From NCBI RefSeq assembly GCF_000716785.1, contig NZ_JNYY01000012.1, positions 1-64,000 of the forward strand: DNA of 64,000 nucleotides. Reading direction: 5' to 3'. The notes under the pieces are model-generated. The model saw only the letters and a list, made by a program, of their open reading frames with translations. It was not told the origin of the DNA and did not search any database. This document shows positions 53,959 through 62,935 of the stretch, one piece after another. The number at the start of each line of letters is the position of its first letter. The stretch's first letter is position 1. The stretch is from Amycolatopsis vancoresmycina. Its GTDB lineage: Bacteria > Actinomycetota > Actinomycetes > Mycobacteriales > Pseudonocardiaceae. A program made the translations under genes and the position numbers.

Positions 53959-55311
53959 ATGGCGCGTACCTCTCCCCCGACGACACGGCTCCGCCGGCTC
54001 GGCGCCGCACTGGCCGCGGCCGGGCTCGCCCTGACCGCCGCCGCCTGCGGCAGCGCTGACTCCGCCGCCCCCGCCGCCGCGGCCTGTGCGCCCTCCGGGG
54101 GCAAGGTCGAGCTGTCCTTCTGGTCCTGGCTGCCCGGCATCGACCAGGCCGTCGCCCTCTGGAACCAGGGGCACCCCGACATCCACGTCACCGTCGAACA
54201 GACCCCGCAGGGCAACCAGGGCACCTACAACAAGATGTTCACCGCTCTGAAGGCCGGCCAGGCGCCGGACCTCGGGCAGGTCGAGTTCGACTCGCTGCCC
54301 GGTTTCCGCGTGCAGCAGGGGCTGCGGGACATCTCCGGCTGCCCCGGTGTCGCGGAGGCCAAGCCGAAGTTCGTCGACTGGACGTGGGCGCAGGCCTCGG
54401 TCGGCGGCGACGGTGTGTTCGCCGTGCCGCAGGACACCGGCCCGATGGGCCTGTTCTACCGCAAGGACCTGTTCGAGAAGTACCACGTGCCGGTGCCGAC
54501 GACGTGGGACGAGTACGCGCAGGCCGCCAAGACCCTGCACGCCGCGGACCCCGGCCTGACGATCACGCACTTCCCGCAGAAGGACGTCAACTGGTTCGCC
54601 GGCCTCGTGTGGCAGGCGGGCGGGCACTGGTTCGCCCAGGACGGTCAGCAGTGGAAGGTGAACCTGACCGACCCGGCGTCGGCCAAGGTCGCGGACTACT
54701 GGCAGAACCTGCTGTCGCAGGGGCTCGTGTCGAACTACCAGGGCTTCTCGGAATCGTGGAACAAGGCGCTGGACTCCGGGCAGATCGCGACCTGGACCGG
54801 GGCCGTGTGGGGCGTCGGCACGATCGCGAAGGCCGCGCCGTCGACCGCCGGGAAGTGGGCCGTGGCGCCGCTGCCGCAGTGGACCAAGGGCGAACAGCGC
54901 TCGGGCAACTGGGGCGGCTCGACGACGGCGGTGTTCGCCGGCACCAAGCACCCGGCCGAAGCCGCGCAGTTCGCGCTGTGGCTCAACAGCGACCCGAAGG
55001 CCCTGGCCGTTCTCACCGCCCAGGGCGGCATCTACCCCGCCACCGTCGACGCGCAGGCGAACGCGAAGGCGTCGCCCGAAAACACGCAGTTCTTCGGCGG
55101 CCAGGACGTCGACGCGGTGTTCCGCGAGGCGGGCAAGGGGGTCAGCCAGGACTTCACCTGGGGACCGTCGATGGAACAGACCTACGCCCACGTCCGTGAC
55201 GGGTTCGGCGCCGCGCTCGCCGGGAACGGCACGCTCGGCAAAGCCCTTTCCGAGGCCGGCGCGGCGACGATCACCGACCTGCAACGCCAGTCCATCCCCG
55301 TGGCGAAGTAG
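53959..55311 (+). CDS. Sugar-binding lipoprotein of a CUT1 ABC transporter
   Basis: A 450-aa family 1 extracellular solute-binding protein from ATG 53959. The signal peptide ends in the lipobox LTAAAC, so C30 is lipid-anchored to the outer face of the membrane. The mature part reads KVELSFWSWLPGIDQAVALW and holds many Trp residues for sugar stacking. It captures an oligosaccharide and delivers it to the two permeases. The leader carries LacI-type operators. Confidence 0.92.
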   Translation: MARTSPPTTRLRRLGAALAAAGLALTAAACGSADSAAPAAAACAPSGGKVELSFWSWLPGIDQAVALWNQGHPDIHVTVEQTPQGNQGTYNKMFTALKAGQAPDLGQVEFDSLPGFRVQQGLRDISGCPGVAEAKPKFVDWTWAQASVGGDGVFAVPQDTGPMGLFYRKDLFEKYHVPVPTTWDEYAQAAKTLHAADPGLTITHFPQKDVNWFAGLVWQAGGHWFAQDGQQWKVNLTDPASAKVADYWQNLLSQGLVSNYQGFSESWNKALDSGQIATWTGAVWGVGTIAKAAPSTAGKWAVAPLPQWTKGEQRSGNWGGSTTAVFAGTKHPAEAAQFALWLNSDPKALAVLTAQGGIYPATVDAQANAKASPENTQFFGGQDVDAVFREAGKGVSQDFTWGPSMEQTYAHVRDGFGAALAGNGTLGKALSEAGAATITDLQRQSIPVAK

Positions 55312-55318
55312 GGCGACG

Positions 55319-56263
55319 ATGGTTGTCGCAGCGTCTCGAACCGCCGCCGGCGTGCCCGCCCGCCCCCGGGTGGCACGCCGGCGGCGGGCGGGGACGAGCA
55401 CCCGCGCCGCCTGGCTGCTGCTCGCCCCGTTCCTGCTCGGGTTCGCGGTGTTCTACGTGGCCCCGATCGTCGTGGCCGTGGTGAAGAGCTTCACCGCCGT
55501 CACCCGGACCTCGACCTACGGCCGTCCCGTCGAGGTGTTCGCCGGGCTCGGCAACTACACCGCCGCGCTCGGCGACGCCGGGTTCACCGGCTCGATCGGG
55601 CGGGTGCTGCTGTTCGGCGTCGTCCAGATCCCGGTCATGCTCGGCCTGGCGCTGCTGCTGGCGCTCGCGCTGGACTCGGCGGTCGTGCGGCTGCGGCGGT
55701 TCTTCCGGCTCGCCTTCTTCCTGCCGTACGCGGTGCCCGGCGTGATCGCCGCGGTGATGTGGGGCTTCTTCTACGCCCCGAACCTCTCGCCGGTCAACCA
55801 GCTGCTCGACCCGGCCGGGATCCACCCGGACCTGTTGTCCGGCAACGTGATCCTGTACTCGATCGCGAACATCGTCACCTGGACGTTCACCGGGTACAAC
55901 ATGCTGATCCTCTACTCGTCGCTGCAGGCGATCCCGCCCCAGCTGTACGAAGCGGCTCGGCTCGACGGCGCGTCCGGCTGGGCGATCGCCTGGCGGATCA
56001 AGGTGCCGGTGATCGCGCCTTCGCTGGTGCTGACCGGGGTGTTCTCCATCATCGGCACCTTCCAGCTGTTCACCGAACCCCAGGTGATGGCCGGGGTTTC
56101 GAGCGCGGTGTCGTCGTCCTACACGCCGTCGATGGCCGCCTACGCCCAGATTTCCGCCCAGAACTACGGCCTCGGCGCCGCGATGAGCGTGCTCGTCACG
56201 CTGCTCATCGCGCTGCTGTCGTGGCTGTTCTTCCGGATCACCCGTGCGAGGGCCGCCCTGTGA
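55319..56263 (+). CDS. ABC sugar permease, first subunit (MalF-like)
   Basis: A 314-aa protein from ATG 55319, 7 bp after the binding-protein stop. Six helices and the EAA loop (EAARLDGASGWAIAWRIKVP) are present. It forms the channel with the next gene. It is coupled to it by GTGA. Confidence 0.92.
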   Translation: MVVAASRTAAGVPARPRVARRRRAGTSTRAAWLLLAPFLLGFAVFYVAPIVVAVVKSFTAVTRTSTYGRPVEVFAGLGNYTAALGDAGFTGSIGRVLLFGVVQIPVMLGLALLLALALDSAVVRLRRFFRLAFFLPYAVPGVIAAVMWGFFYAPNLSPVNQLLDPAGIHPDLLSGNVILYSIANIVTWTFTGYNMLILYSSLQAIPPQLYEAARLDGASGWAIAWRIKVPVIAPSLVLTGVFSIIGTFQLFTEPQVMAGVSSAVSSSYTPSMAAYAQISAQNYGLGAAMSVLVTLLIALLSWLFFRITRARAAL

Positions 56264-57111
56264 CCACCCAGCCGAGCACCCGGGCTTCGTCCGTCGTGGT
56301 CACCACGGCGATGTTCGTGGCCGCCGTCTACTTCCTGCTGCCGGTGGTGTGGCTGGCGATCTCGGCCACGAAGTCCGCGTCCGACCTTTCGACGACGTTC
56401 GGGCTGTGGTTCTCCGGCAACCACCTCGGGCAGAACCTGCACGACACCGTGACGTTCGGGGACGGCCTCTACCTGCGCTGGCTGGCCAACAGCGCGCTGT
56501 ACTCGGTGGTCGGGGCCGCGGCGGCCACGCTGCTGTCGGCGATGGCCGGGTACGCCCTCGCGAAGTTCCGCTTCCGCGGGCGGTCGTTCACGTTCTCGGC
56601 CGTCCTCGCCGGGGTGCTGGTGCCGCCGACCGCGCTCGCCGTCCCGCTGTTCCTGATGCTCGCCGGGGCGGGACTGACGAACACGGTGTGGTCGGTGCTG
56701 CTGCCCAGCATGATCAGCCCGTTCGGGGTCTACCTGGCCCGCGTCTACGCGGCGGCGTCGGTCCCCGACGAGCTGCTCGAAGCCGGCCGCATCGACGGCG
56801 CGGGCGACGTGCGCATGTTCTACGCGGTGAGCCTGCGCCTGATGGCCCCGGCGCTGGTCACGATCTTCCTGTTCCAGTTCGTCGCGATCTGGAACAACTT
56901 CCTGCTCCCCCTGGTGATGCTGACCGGCGACCGGCTGTACCCGGTGACGCTCGGCCTCTACACGCTCAACACCCAGATCACCCGCGACCCCGACCTGAAG
57001 GCCGTCGTGGTGACCGGTTCGCTGCTGTCGATCATCCCGCTGATCCTGGCTTTCCTGGCACTGCAACGGTTCTGGCGCACCGGGCTGGCCGCCGGGGCGG
57101 TCAAGGACTGA
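56260..57111 (+). CDS. ABC sugar permease, second subunit (MalG-like)
   Basis: A 283-aa protein from GTG 56260 with six helices and the EAA loop (LLEAGRIDGAGDVRMFYAVS). No ATP-binding gene follows; CUT1 systems of actinomycetes commonly share the MsiK ATPase encoded elsewhere. Its last 11 bp overlap the facing histidine kinase gene. Confidence 0.92.
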   Translation: MTTQPSTRASSVVVTTAMFVAAVYFLLPVVWLAISATKSASDLSTTFGLWFSGNHLGQNLHDTVTFGDGLYLRWLANSALYSVVGAAAATLLSAMAGYALAKFRFRGRSFTFSAVLAGVLVPPTALAVPLFLMLAGAGLTNTVWSVLLPSMISPFGVYLARVYAAASVPDELLEAGRIDGAGDVRMFYAVSLRLMAPALVTIFLFQFVAIWNNFLLPLVMLTGDRLYPVTLGLYTLNTQITRDPDLKAVVVTGSLLSIIPLILAFLALQRFWRTGLAAGAVKD

Positions 57112-58639
57112 CCACGCCCGGCAGCCGGACGACGAACCGCGTGTCGCCGGGCGCCGACACCGCCTCGATCGAGCCGTTGTGGCGGATCGCGACGATCTCG
57201 TGGCACAGGTGCAGGCCGAGGCCGGTGCCGTGGCCGATGTCCTTGGTGGTGAAGAACGGCTGAAACAGCCGCGGCAGCAGGTCCGGTGGGATGCCCGGGC
57301 CGCTGTCGCGCACCTCGACGACCGCGCAGGGGCCCTCCCGGCGGGTGGTCAGCCGCAGCTCCCCGCGGCCGCCCATGGCCTCCGCGGCGTTGCGGACCAG
57401 GTGGGTCCAGACCTGGTTGAGCTCCCCGAGGTGCGCGGTGACCCGCGGCAGGGGGGCGTAGTCGCGGACGATGGTGAGGCCGGTGAGCGTCGGGGCCAGG
57501 ACTCGCAGCGTCGCTTCGAGTCCTTCGCCGATGTCGACCTCGCGGTCCGGGGCGCGGCCGAGATCGGAGTAGGCGGCGGCCGAAGCGACCAGCGCGCTGA
57601 TCGCCCGGCCGGCGGCCTGCGCATCGGCGGCGAGCGCCCGGACGGACAGGCGCCCGGCGAGCACCCGGACACCGACGGCGAGCACGGCCGGCCGGAGGGC
57701 CGCGGCCAGGCCGTCCAGCGCGGCGGTGGTGACCGCGGAGAGGGCGGGGGCGAGGCCGGCGGCGCCGGGGACGCCGGCGCCGGTGAGCCAGTCGGACACC
57801 GCATCGACGGCTTCCGCGGCGGCCAGGGGGTCCGGTTCCGGGTTCGCGGCCGTGGTGGCCACGGGGGCCGCGGGACCCGCCAGCCGGTCCGGCCGCTCAG
57901 CGGCCGGTGCTGGTGGCCGGTCGGACGCGGCCCGGCCACCGGTCAGGACCGCGGCCCCCGCAGCGGCCGGACCCGGACTCGTCAACCGGTCCAGCGCGGC
58001 CCGCTCATCGGCCGAGGCCATGGCTCCCCAAGCCGTCGCCGCGTCGGCCAGCTCCGTTGCCGTGCGGTCGAACTCCGCCGCTGCGCGGACCACCGCCGCC
58101 ACCGGGTTGTTGAGCTCGTGGGCCAGGCCCGCGGCGAGCGTTCCCAGTCCCTCCATCATCGTGCGCCGGCCTGCCTGGGCCTCGTACGAGCGGATCCGCC
58201 AGACCAGCACCGGCAGCAGGACCCGGCAGATCTCCGGGCAGCGCTCCAGCATCCGCAGGAACGTGTCCCGGTCGTAGGCGAGCAGTTCCACCGGGCCGAC
58301 CGCCGTCGCCGCCGCCACGTAACCGCCGCCCGCCAGCAGCGGGAGCTCGCCCGTGTACTGGTGCGCCGCCGTGGGCTTGTCCGCGGCGTGGGGTGCCGCG
58401 GCGGGGTCGGCGAAATGCCGTCCGACGATCTGCTCGCGGCCGTCGATCTGCTTGCTCAGCAACAGTTCCCCGCTCAGCAGCACGTAGAAGTGCTCCGCGG
58501 GCTGGCCGTCGTCGAACAGCTTTTCGCCGTCCCGCAGGACCTGCCGCGTGCCGGCCGCCGCCAGCCAATCCCGGCGCTCGTCGTCGAGGCCGGCGAACAG
58601 CTCGATGCCGCGCAGCCGTACTCCCGTCACCGGCGTCAT
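57101..58639 (-). CDS. Histidine kinase with N-terminal cyclic-nucleotide-binding domain
   Basis: A 512-aa soluble protein from ATG 58639. Residues 1-140 are a cNMP-binding/Crp-like barrel. GLAHELNNPVAAV carries the phospho-acceptor H174. After a 100-residue Ala/Pro-rich insert the HATPase domain has NQVWTHLVRNAAEAMGG, DSGPGIPPD and GTGLGLHLC. Similar proteins in actinomycetes follow a thioredoxin reductase; here the partner is the IS701-like gene, coupled by ATGA. No response regulator is nearby. The insert within the dimer region is unusual. Confidence 0.88.
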   Translation of the reverse strand: MTPVTGVRLRGIELFAGLDDERRDWLAAAGTRQVLRDGEKLFDDGQPAEHFYVLLSGELLLSKQIDGREQIVGRHFADPAAAPHAADKPTAAHQYTGELPLLAGGGYVAAATAVGPVELLAYDRDTFLRMLERCPEICRVLLPVLVWRIRSYEAQAGRRTMMEGLGTLAAGLAHELNNPVAAVVRAAAEFDRTATELADAATAWGAMASADERAALDRLTSPGPAAAGAAVLTGGRAASDRPPAPAAERPDRLAGPAAPVATTAANPEPDPLAAAEAVDAVSDWLTGAGVPGAAGLAPALSAVTTAALDGLAAALRPAVLAVGVRVLAGRLSVRALAADAQAAGRAISALVASAAAYSDLGRAPDREVDIGEGLEATLRVLAPTLTGLTIVRDYAPLPRVTAHLGELNQVWTHLVRNAAEAMGGRGELRLTTRREGPCAVVEVRDSGPGIPPDLLPRLFQPFFTTKDIGHGTGLGLHLCHEIVAIRHNGSIEAVSAPGDTRFVVRLPGVVSP

Positions 58640-59853
58640 GCGTACGGCCGGATCCACGCGTCGCCGGTCTCCGGGACGCCGGCGTTCTCCTGCAGGACGC
58701 GGTAGGCGTGCGCCACCGACGCCAGCGTCACGTGGTGGTGCCAGCCGCGGAAGGACCGGCCCTCGAAGTCGGCCAGGCCCGATTCGTCGTGCAGCCGGGC
58801 CAGCCCCTCGGCGACGCCGCGGTGCCTCCGCACCAGGTGCACCAGGTCCGGCATCCGGGCCTGGGTGATGTTGGTCAGGTGGATCAGGTCCGGCTGCGCC
58901 CGGCCGGACACCCGCTCGGCCAGCAGCTGCCGGGTGCCGCGGTGCAGCCGGGCCGGCGCGGGCGGGGTGCGGCCGGTGACGGCCAGCGGGGCCAGCACGA
59001 ACTGCGAAATGCTCGCCTGCCCGTGCGCGGTCTCCCGCCAGTTCATCGTCATCCGGCCGAGCCGGCGGGCCTGGCGCACCAGCTCGCCCGCGGTCCCGGG
59101 CTGCGGCGCGCCCAGCGCCGCCGCGGGCACCGCGCCCGCCACCGGGGTGTCCTCCGAAACCTGCACGACGTAACGCAGGCCGCGGCGCTCCAGCCCGCGC
59201 AGCAACGCCTCGACGTGCCGCTCGTGCCGGGCGTCGACGAGCACCGGCAGCGCGGGCAGGTCCCAGCCGTCGAGCATCTCGTCCAGCATCTCCATGACGT
59301 GCGCCCAGCGCGGCCGGTGCCGCTCGCCCGGCGGCACCCGCGAGCGCGTCCGGCGGCCGCTGTCCTCGTCCCACTCCCTCGGTAGCTGCAGCCGCCAGTC
59401 GACCGGCACGCTGCCTTCGTCGCAGGCGAGGAACACGGCGAGACCCAGCTGGCAGTTGAGCACCCGCTGGCAGCTCGGGGCGAACTGCTTGGCCACGCCG
59501 ACCGAGCTGGCGCCGTTCTTCGGGAACACCGCTTCGGTGATCACCAGCGCCCGCGGCCGCAGCGTGCCGGCGACCGCGCGCGCCAGCGCGGCGCGGACCG
59601 GTGCCCAGTGCCACGGGCTCTGGTTGACGAACTGCTGCAGCGACTGGTCGGCGCGCCAGCCGACGACGTGGTCGGAGATCCGGCGGATCGTCTTGCGGCC
59701 GGGTAGCGAGTACAGCCCGCGGACGTACACCTCGCCCCAGCGTCGCTGGTCGGAGCGGGCGAAGGAGGCGAACAGCTCCTGGCAGAAGGCGGACAGGTCC
59801 ACCGGATCGGCGGGTGCGACCGGGACGAAGCGCTCGATGCGGGCAGTGGTCAT
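58636..59853 (-). CDS. IS701-family transposase-derived protein, probably domesticated
   Basis: A 405-aa protein with the IS701 DDE fold: YVRGLYSLPGRKTIRRI, FPKNGASSVGVAKQF, NCQLGLAVFLA and FEGRSFRGWHHHVTL. In active IS701 enzymes the first catalytic Asp lies in a DDT stretch before FPK; here it reads TEA (106-108), so that Asp is lost, while D207 and E364 remain at the other two sites. No inverted repeats flank it. It is translationally coupled to a histidine kinase by ATGA. It is therefore probably a DNA-binding protein recruited for regulation and not a mobile element. Confidence 0.8.
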   Translation of the reverse strand: MTTARIERFVPVAPADPVDLSAFCQELFASFARSDQRRWGEVYVRGLYSLPGRKTIRRISDHVVGWRADQSLQQFVNQSPWHWAPVRAALARAVAGTLRPRALVITEAVFPKNGASSVGVAKQFAPSCQRVLNCQLGLAVFLACDEGSVPVDWRLQLPREWDEDSGRRTRSRVPPGERHRPRWAHVMEMLDEMLDGWDLPALPVLVDARHERHVEALLRGLERRGLRYVVQVSEDTPVAGAVPAAALGAPQPGTAGELVRQARRLGRMTMNWRETAHGQASISQFVLAPLAVTGRTPPAPARLHRGTRQLLAERVSGRAQPDLIHLTNITQARMPDLVHLVRRHRGVAEGLARLHDESGLADFEGRSFRGWHHHVTLASVAHAYRVLQENAGVPETGDAWIRPYA

Positions 59854-59893
59854 GGTTCCCCCAAACGGTTTGCTTCTCGTGCCGTGCGGTGGA

Positions 59894-60916
59894 TCAGGCC
59901 GCGGCGCGGCCGACCCGGCCCACGGCGAGCTCGTCCTCGCCGTGGGCGTAGTGCAGCCGGACACGCATCGCCGCGGCCTGCGGCGCGTACCGCGTGCGCC
60001 AGTCCTGGAAGTGCGCCCACGCCTCGCCGTAGCCGCGCTGCTCGGGCAGCCCGGCGAGCACCGCCACGCGGACGCTGTGTTCGAACCCGCGTTCCTCCCT
60101 CCCCTGGAGGCTCACCGCGGGCCGCGGCAGGTCGATGCCGAGCTGCCGGGCCAGCGCGGGCAGGCAGCTCGAACCGGCGTCGAGCACCGAACGCGCGCTG
60201 TGCGGGGCCCACGCCGGTGCGACGGCGTGGGTCAGCGCGGCGGCGTCGAGCACCAGCACCGCCGCGTCCAGCCAGCACAGGTCGCTGGCGGGCCGGAAGC
60301 AGGTCAGCGCCGGGTAGCCGGTGTGGGTCGCCCGGATGTCGGCCAGCCAGGCGGTCCACTGCCGGAACAGGTCGTCGAGGTGCTCCCGCGAGCCGAAGCG
60401 CAGGTGCTCGGCGAGCAGGAACTCCGCCTCGGACGGCTTGGTGCTGTCCGTGCACAGTTCGGCGACCATCCGCTCGCGACGGTGGTACGCGGCGACGATC
60501 CGCGAGAGGTGCAACCCGAAGACGAGGAGCACCTGCAGCACGGCGAGCCAGCCCGCGACGGCCAGCAGGGCCGCCCCGGAGTCGTCGCGCAGCGCCATGA
60601 ACCGCGCGACCCCGCCCGGGTTCGGCGGGATGCCAGCCAGCGCCGGGGAAAGCAGGGCGGCACCGAGGAAGGTGGCCGCCGTCCAGCTGCCCCCGACGAG
60701 CATGAGGGCGAGCGGGCCGCACAGGTCCAGCACGCGTTCGCGGCCACCGGACGGCAGCCACCGGGCGAGGGCGGCTCCCCCGCCGCCGACCGCCCGCACG
60801 GCCAGCCGCATCAGCCGGCCGGACCGCTGCCGCGGGGCGAACACCGTCCGCAGCACGCTCAGCCAGGTCAGCCCGAGCAGGACGACCCCGGCGAGCAGGA
60901 GCACCGCCGGGATCAC
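59894..60916 (-). CDS. Membrane protein, possibly ion-channel related
   Basis: A 340-aa protein from GTG 60916. Hydrophobic helices are seen near residues 3-22, 60-80 and 105-130. The N-terminal LGLTWLSVLRTVFAPRQRSG is like that of putative two-helix potassium-channel-type proteins, but no selectivity filter is visible. The rest is a soluble helical domain of about 200 residues. It sits 40 bp upstream of the transposase-like gene on the same strand and may belong to the same operon. Confidence 0.7.
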   Translation of the reverse strand: MIPAVLLLAGVVLLGLTWLSVLRTVFAPRQRSGRLMRLAVRAVGGGGAALARWLPSGGRERVLDLCGPLALMLVGGSWTAATFLGAALLSPALAGIPPNPGGVARFMALRDDSGAALLAVAGWLAVLQVLLVFGLHLSRIVAAYHRRERMVAELCTDSTKPSEAEFLLAEHLRFGSREHLDDLFRQWTAWLADIRATHTGYPALTCFRPASDLCWLDAAVLVLDAAALTHAVAPAWAPHSARSVLDAGSSCLPALARQLGIDLPRPAVSLQGREERGFEHSVRVAVLAGLPEQRGYGEAWAHFQDWRTRYAPQAAAMRVRLHYAHGEDELAVGRVGRAAA

Positions 60917-61079
60917 CGGTGCACCACCGGGGCCGGTCGCCGTGGATCTCCGTCGTGCCGCACCCGCCCGTTCATCCCACCGGCCTCCAGTCCGTCCAGT
61001 TCTTCGAGCGTGCGCTGGTGAACGAAGTTCAAACAGAACCGGCTTGTAGTGGTACTGGGAATGCCTGCACTCGGTTGAG

Positions 61080-61104
61080 TGACGGAAGTGGTCACACTCC
61101 GTCA
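61080..61104. promoter_or_regulatory. Inverted repeat before the AAA ATPase gene
   Basis: TGACGGA (61080-61086), 11-bp spacer, TCCGTCA (61098-61104), in the 258-bp gap between the divergent membrane protein and ATPase genes. It is a plausible dimeric repressor site. A GAAC-N3-GTTC repeat lies just upstream at about 61019-61030. Confidence 0.5.
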
Positions 61105-61174
61105 GCTCGATCTTGACCGGCTCCGCTGTCCGGGCGAGCGTGAACACTCATCCACCAGCGGAAAGGGGAATCCG

Positions 61175-62707
61175 ATGGACTGGCACTTCGTCGGCCGGGC
61201 CGAGCACCTCGAGCGGATCCGGTCCCGCCTCGCCGAACGCGAGCCGGATCCGCTCGTGGTCGTCGGGGAGCCTGGCATCGGCCGTACCAGTGTGGTGCGC
61301 AAGGCGCTGGCGAGCCTCGATCCCGGCCGGGACGCGCTGCTGGAGGTCCGCCCGGGCGGGCACGAGCCGTTCTCGTCGCTGCGGCACCTGCTGCCGTCCG
61401 GTGCGGCGCGGCCGGCGGGCCGCGACGCGGTGCGGGAGGTCGCGGACGCGGTGCGGGCGCTGGCCGCGGGCCGCCGCCCGGTGCTGCTGGCCGACGACGC
61501 GCACCTCGCCGACCACGAGACGATGCTGGTGCTGCAGCACCTCAACCGGCACGCGGGGGCGTTCCTGCTGCTGACCCACCCGATCCCGGCGCCCCGCCCG
61601 GGCGGCGGCGACCCGGTGGACTGCCTGCGCTACGAACGCGGGATCCAGACGGTCCGGCTGCCCCCGCTGTCGGTGGACGAGGTGGGCGCGGTCCTGGCCC
61701 GGCTGATGGAGGGCCCAGTCCGCTCGGCCACAACGGAGGCGTTGCACGCGGCGACGGCGGGCAATCCGGGGTTGCTGCACGACATCGTGGTCCGCCAGGA
61801 GCTGCGCGGGCGGATGGTCCGTGACGGGGGGCGCTGGCGGCTGGCGGACGCACCGCCGGCCGAGGGCCCGGCGCTGACCTGCCGCGGCGTCGCGCACCTG
61901 CTGGCGGCGGTGGCGCGAGCGTGGGAGTCGCTGGCGCTGGACCAGGTGGAGGACCTGTGCCGCCTGGCGGCGTGGAGCGGCGCGGGTGGCGAGGTGGCCC
62001 TGGTGAAGGCGGCGGTGCATTTGCTGCGGGGCCGCGCGGCGGAGGCGTTCGCCGCGCTGGACGGCCGGTGGGAGGGATCGGGAGGGAACCACGGCGGCGG
62101 TGCGGGAGTGGGCGCGGTGCTGGACCGCGGCGGCGCAGGCTCGGGCGCGGTTCTCGAACGCGGGGCCGCGGGTGCCGGGGTGGGCCCCGATGATCCGCAC
62201 CCGCTCCTCCTCCGCGCCATGTGCCTCGCCTTCGGCCGCCAGGATCCCGCTGAAGCCGATGCCTTCCTCGCCGCCGCCGCTGCTGCCTCGCCGCACCGGG
62301 AACGGCTGCATGCCTACCGGGGCTGGCTGCTCGCCGTTGCCGGGCGCGCCTCCGATGCCGCCGATGTGCTGGCCGGTCTCACCCTCCAGCGGGACCGGCA
62401 CGCCGCGCTCTTCGCCCATGCCGCCGAGGCCATCGGGCACCTCGAACTCGGGCGGGGCGCCGCCGCCGTGGCGCACCTGCGGCGGGCGCTCGTGCTCGCC
62501 GAGGCCGACCGGGCCGTTCTTCCGTGGATGGCGCCCTACCTGCGGGCCTACCTCATCGATGCGCTGCTGCTCGCCGGGCGGATCACCGAGGCCACCTCGC
62601 TGGCCGGCGAATTCCACGCCGCCGCGCCGGACTGCGGGTGGAAGGTCGCCGTCGCCATGGCCGCGCTGACCGCCGCCGCCCGGACCGACGATGCCCCGGT
62701 CTCCTGA
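61175..62707 (+). CDS. AAA ATPase without output domain
   Basis: A 510-aa protein from ATG 61175 with GAAAGGGGA upstream. The N-terminal AAA_16-type module has GEPGIGRT (31-38), a Walker A in which the usual Lys is Arg, and PVLLADDAHL as Walker B. Helical repeats follow, interrupted by a Gly-rich insert near residues 305-335. LuxR-type large ATPases end in a helix-turn-helix; this one does not. It may act with the downstream helix-turn-helix protein. Confidence 0.75.
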   Translation: MDWHFVGRAEHLERIRSRLAEREPDPLVVVGEPGIGRTSVVRKALASLDPGRDALLEVRPGGHEPFSSLRHLLPSGAARPAGRDAVREVADAVRALAAGRRPVLLADDAHLADHETMLVLQHLNRHAGAFLLLTHPIPAPRPGGGDPVDCLRYERGIQTVRLPPLSVDEVGAVLARLMEGPVRSATTEALHAATAGNPGLLHDIVVRQELRGRMVRDGGRWRLADAPPAEGPALTCRGVAHLLAAVARAWESLALDQVEDLCRLAAWSGAGGEVALVKAAVHLLRGRAAEAFAALDGRWEGSGGNHGGGAGVGAVLDRGGAGSGAVLERGAAGAGVGPDDPHPLLLRAMCLAFGRQDPAEADAFLAAAAAASPHRERLHAYRGWLLAVAGRASDAADVLAGLTLQRDRHAALFAHAAEAIGHLELGRGAAAVAHLRRALVLAEADRAVLPWMAPYLRAYLIDALLLAGRITEATSLAGEFHAAAPDCGWKVAVAMAALTAAARTDDAPVS

Positions 62708-62734
62708 GCGCTCTACACGAAACGCTGCCCGAAG

Positions 62735-62789
62735 AAAGGACCACCCGGCCGCTTTCCGAAACGACGGACGCCGGGCGTTTGGTCCTTTT
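62735..62789 (+). terminator. Terminator of the ATPase gene
   Basis: A long stem, AAAGGACCA / TGGTCCTTT plus CCCGGC / GCCGGG with a small bulge and a 20-nt loop, followed by T residues. Confidence 0.7.
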
Positions 62790-62935
62790 AGGTCGTTTCG
62801 CCGGGTATCGGCGGATAGTTCACACCAGCGGACCGCCGTGGCCGCCCGGATGCGGCCGGTGCGGCCCGTATGCTGTCCGAATGGCCCATTGCCTGGGGGA
62901 TTTCCGTCCGTCTGTTCAGCGCACCCGAGGTCGGC

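Noticed and set aside
58636..59853. Active insertion sequence
   Set aside because: No terminal inverted repeats or target duplication were seen, and the first catalytic Asp is replaced.
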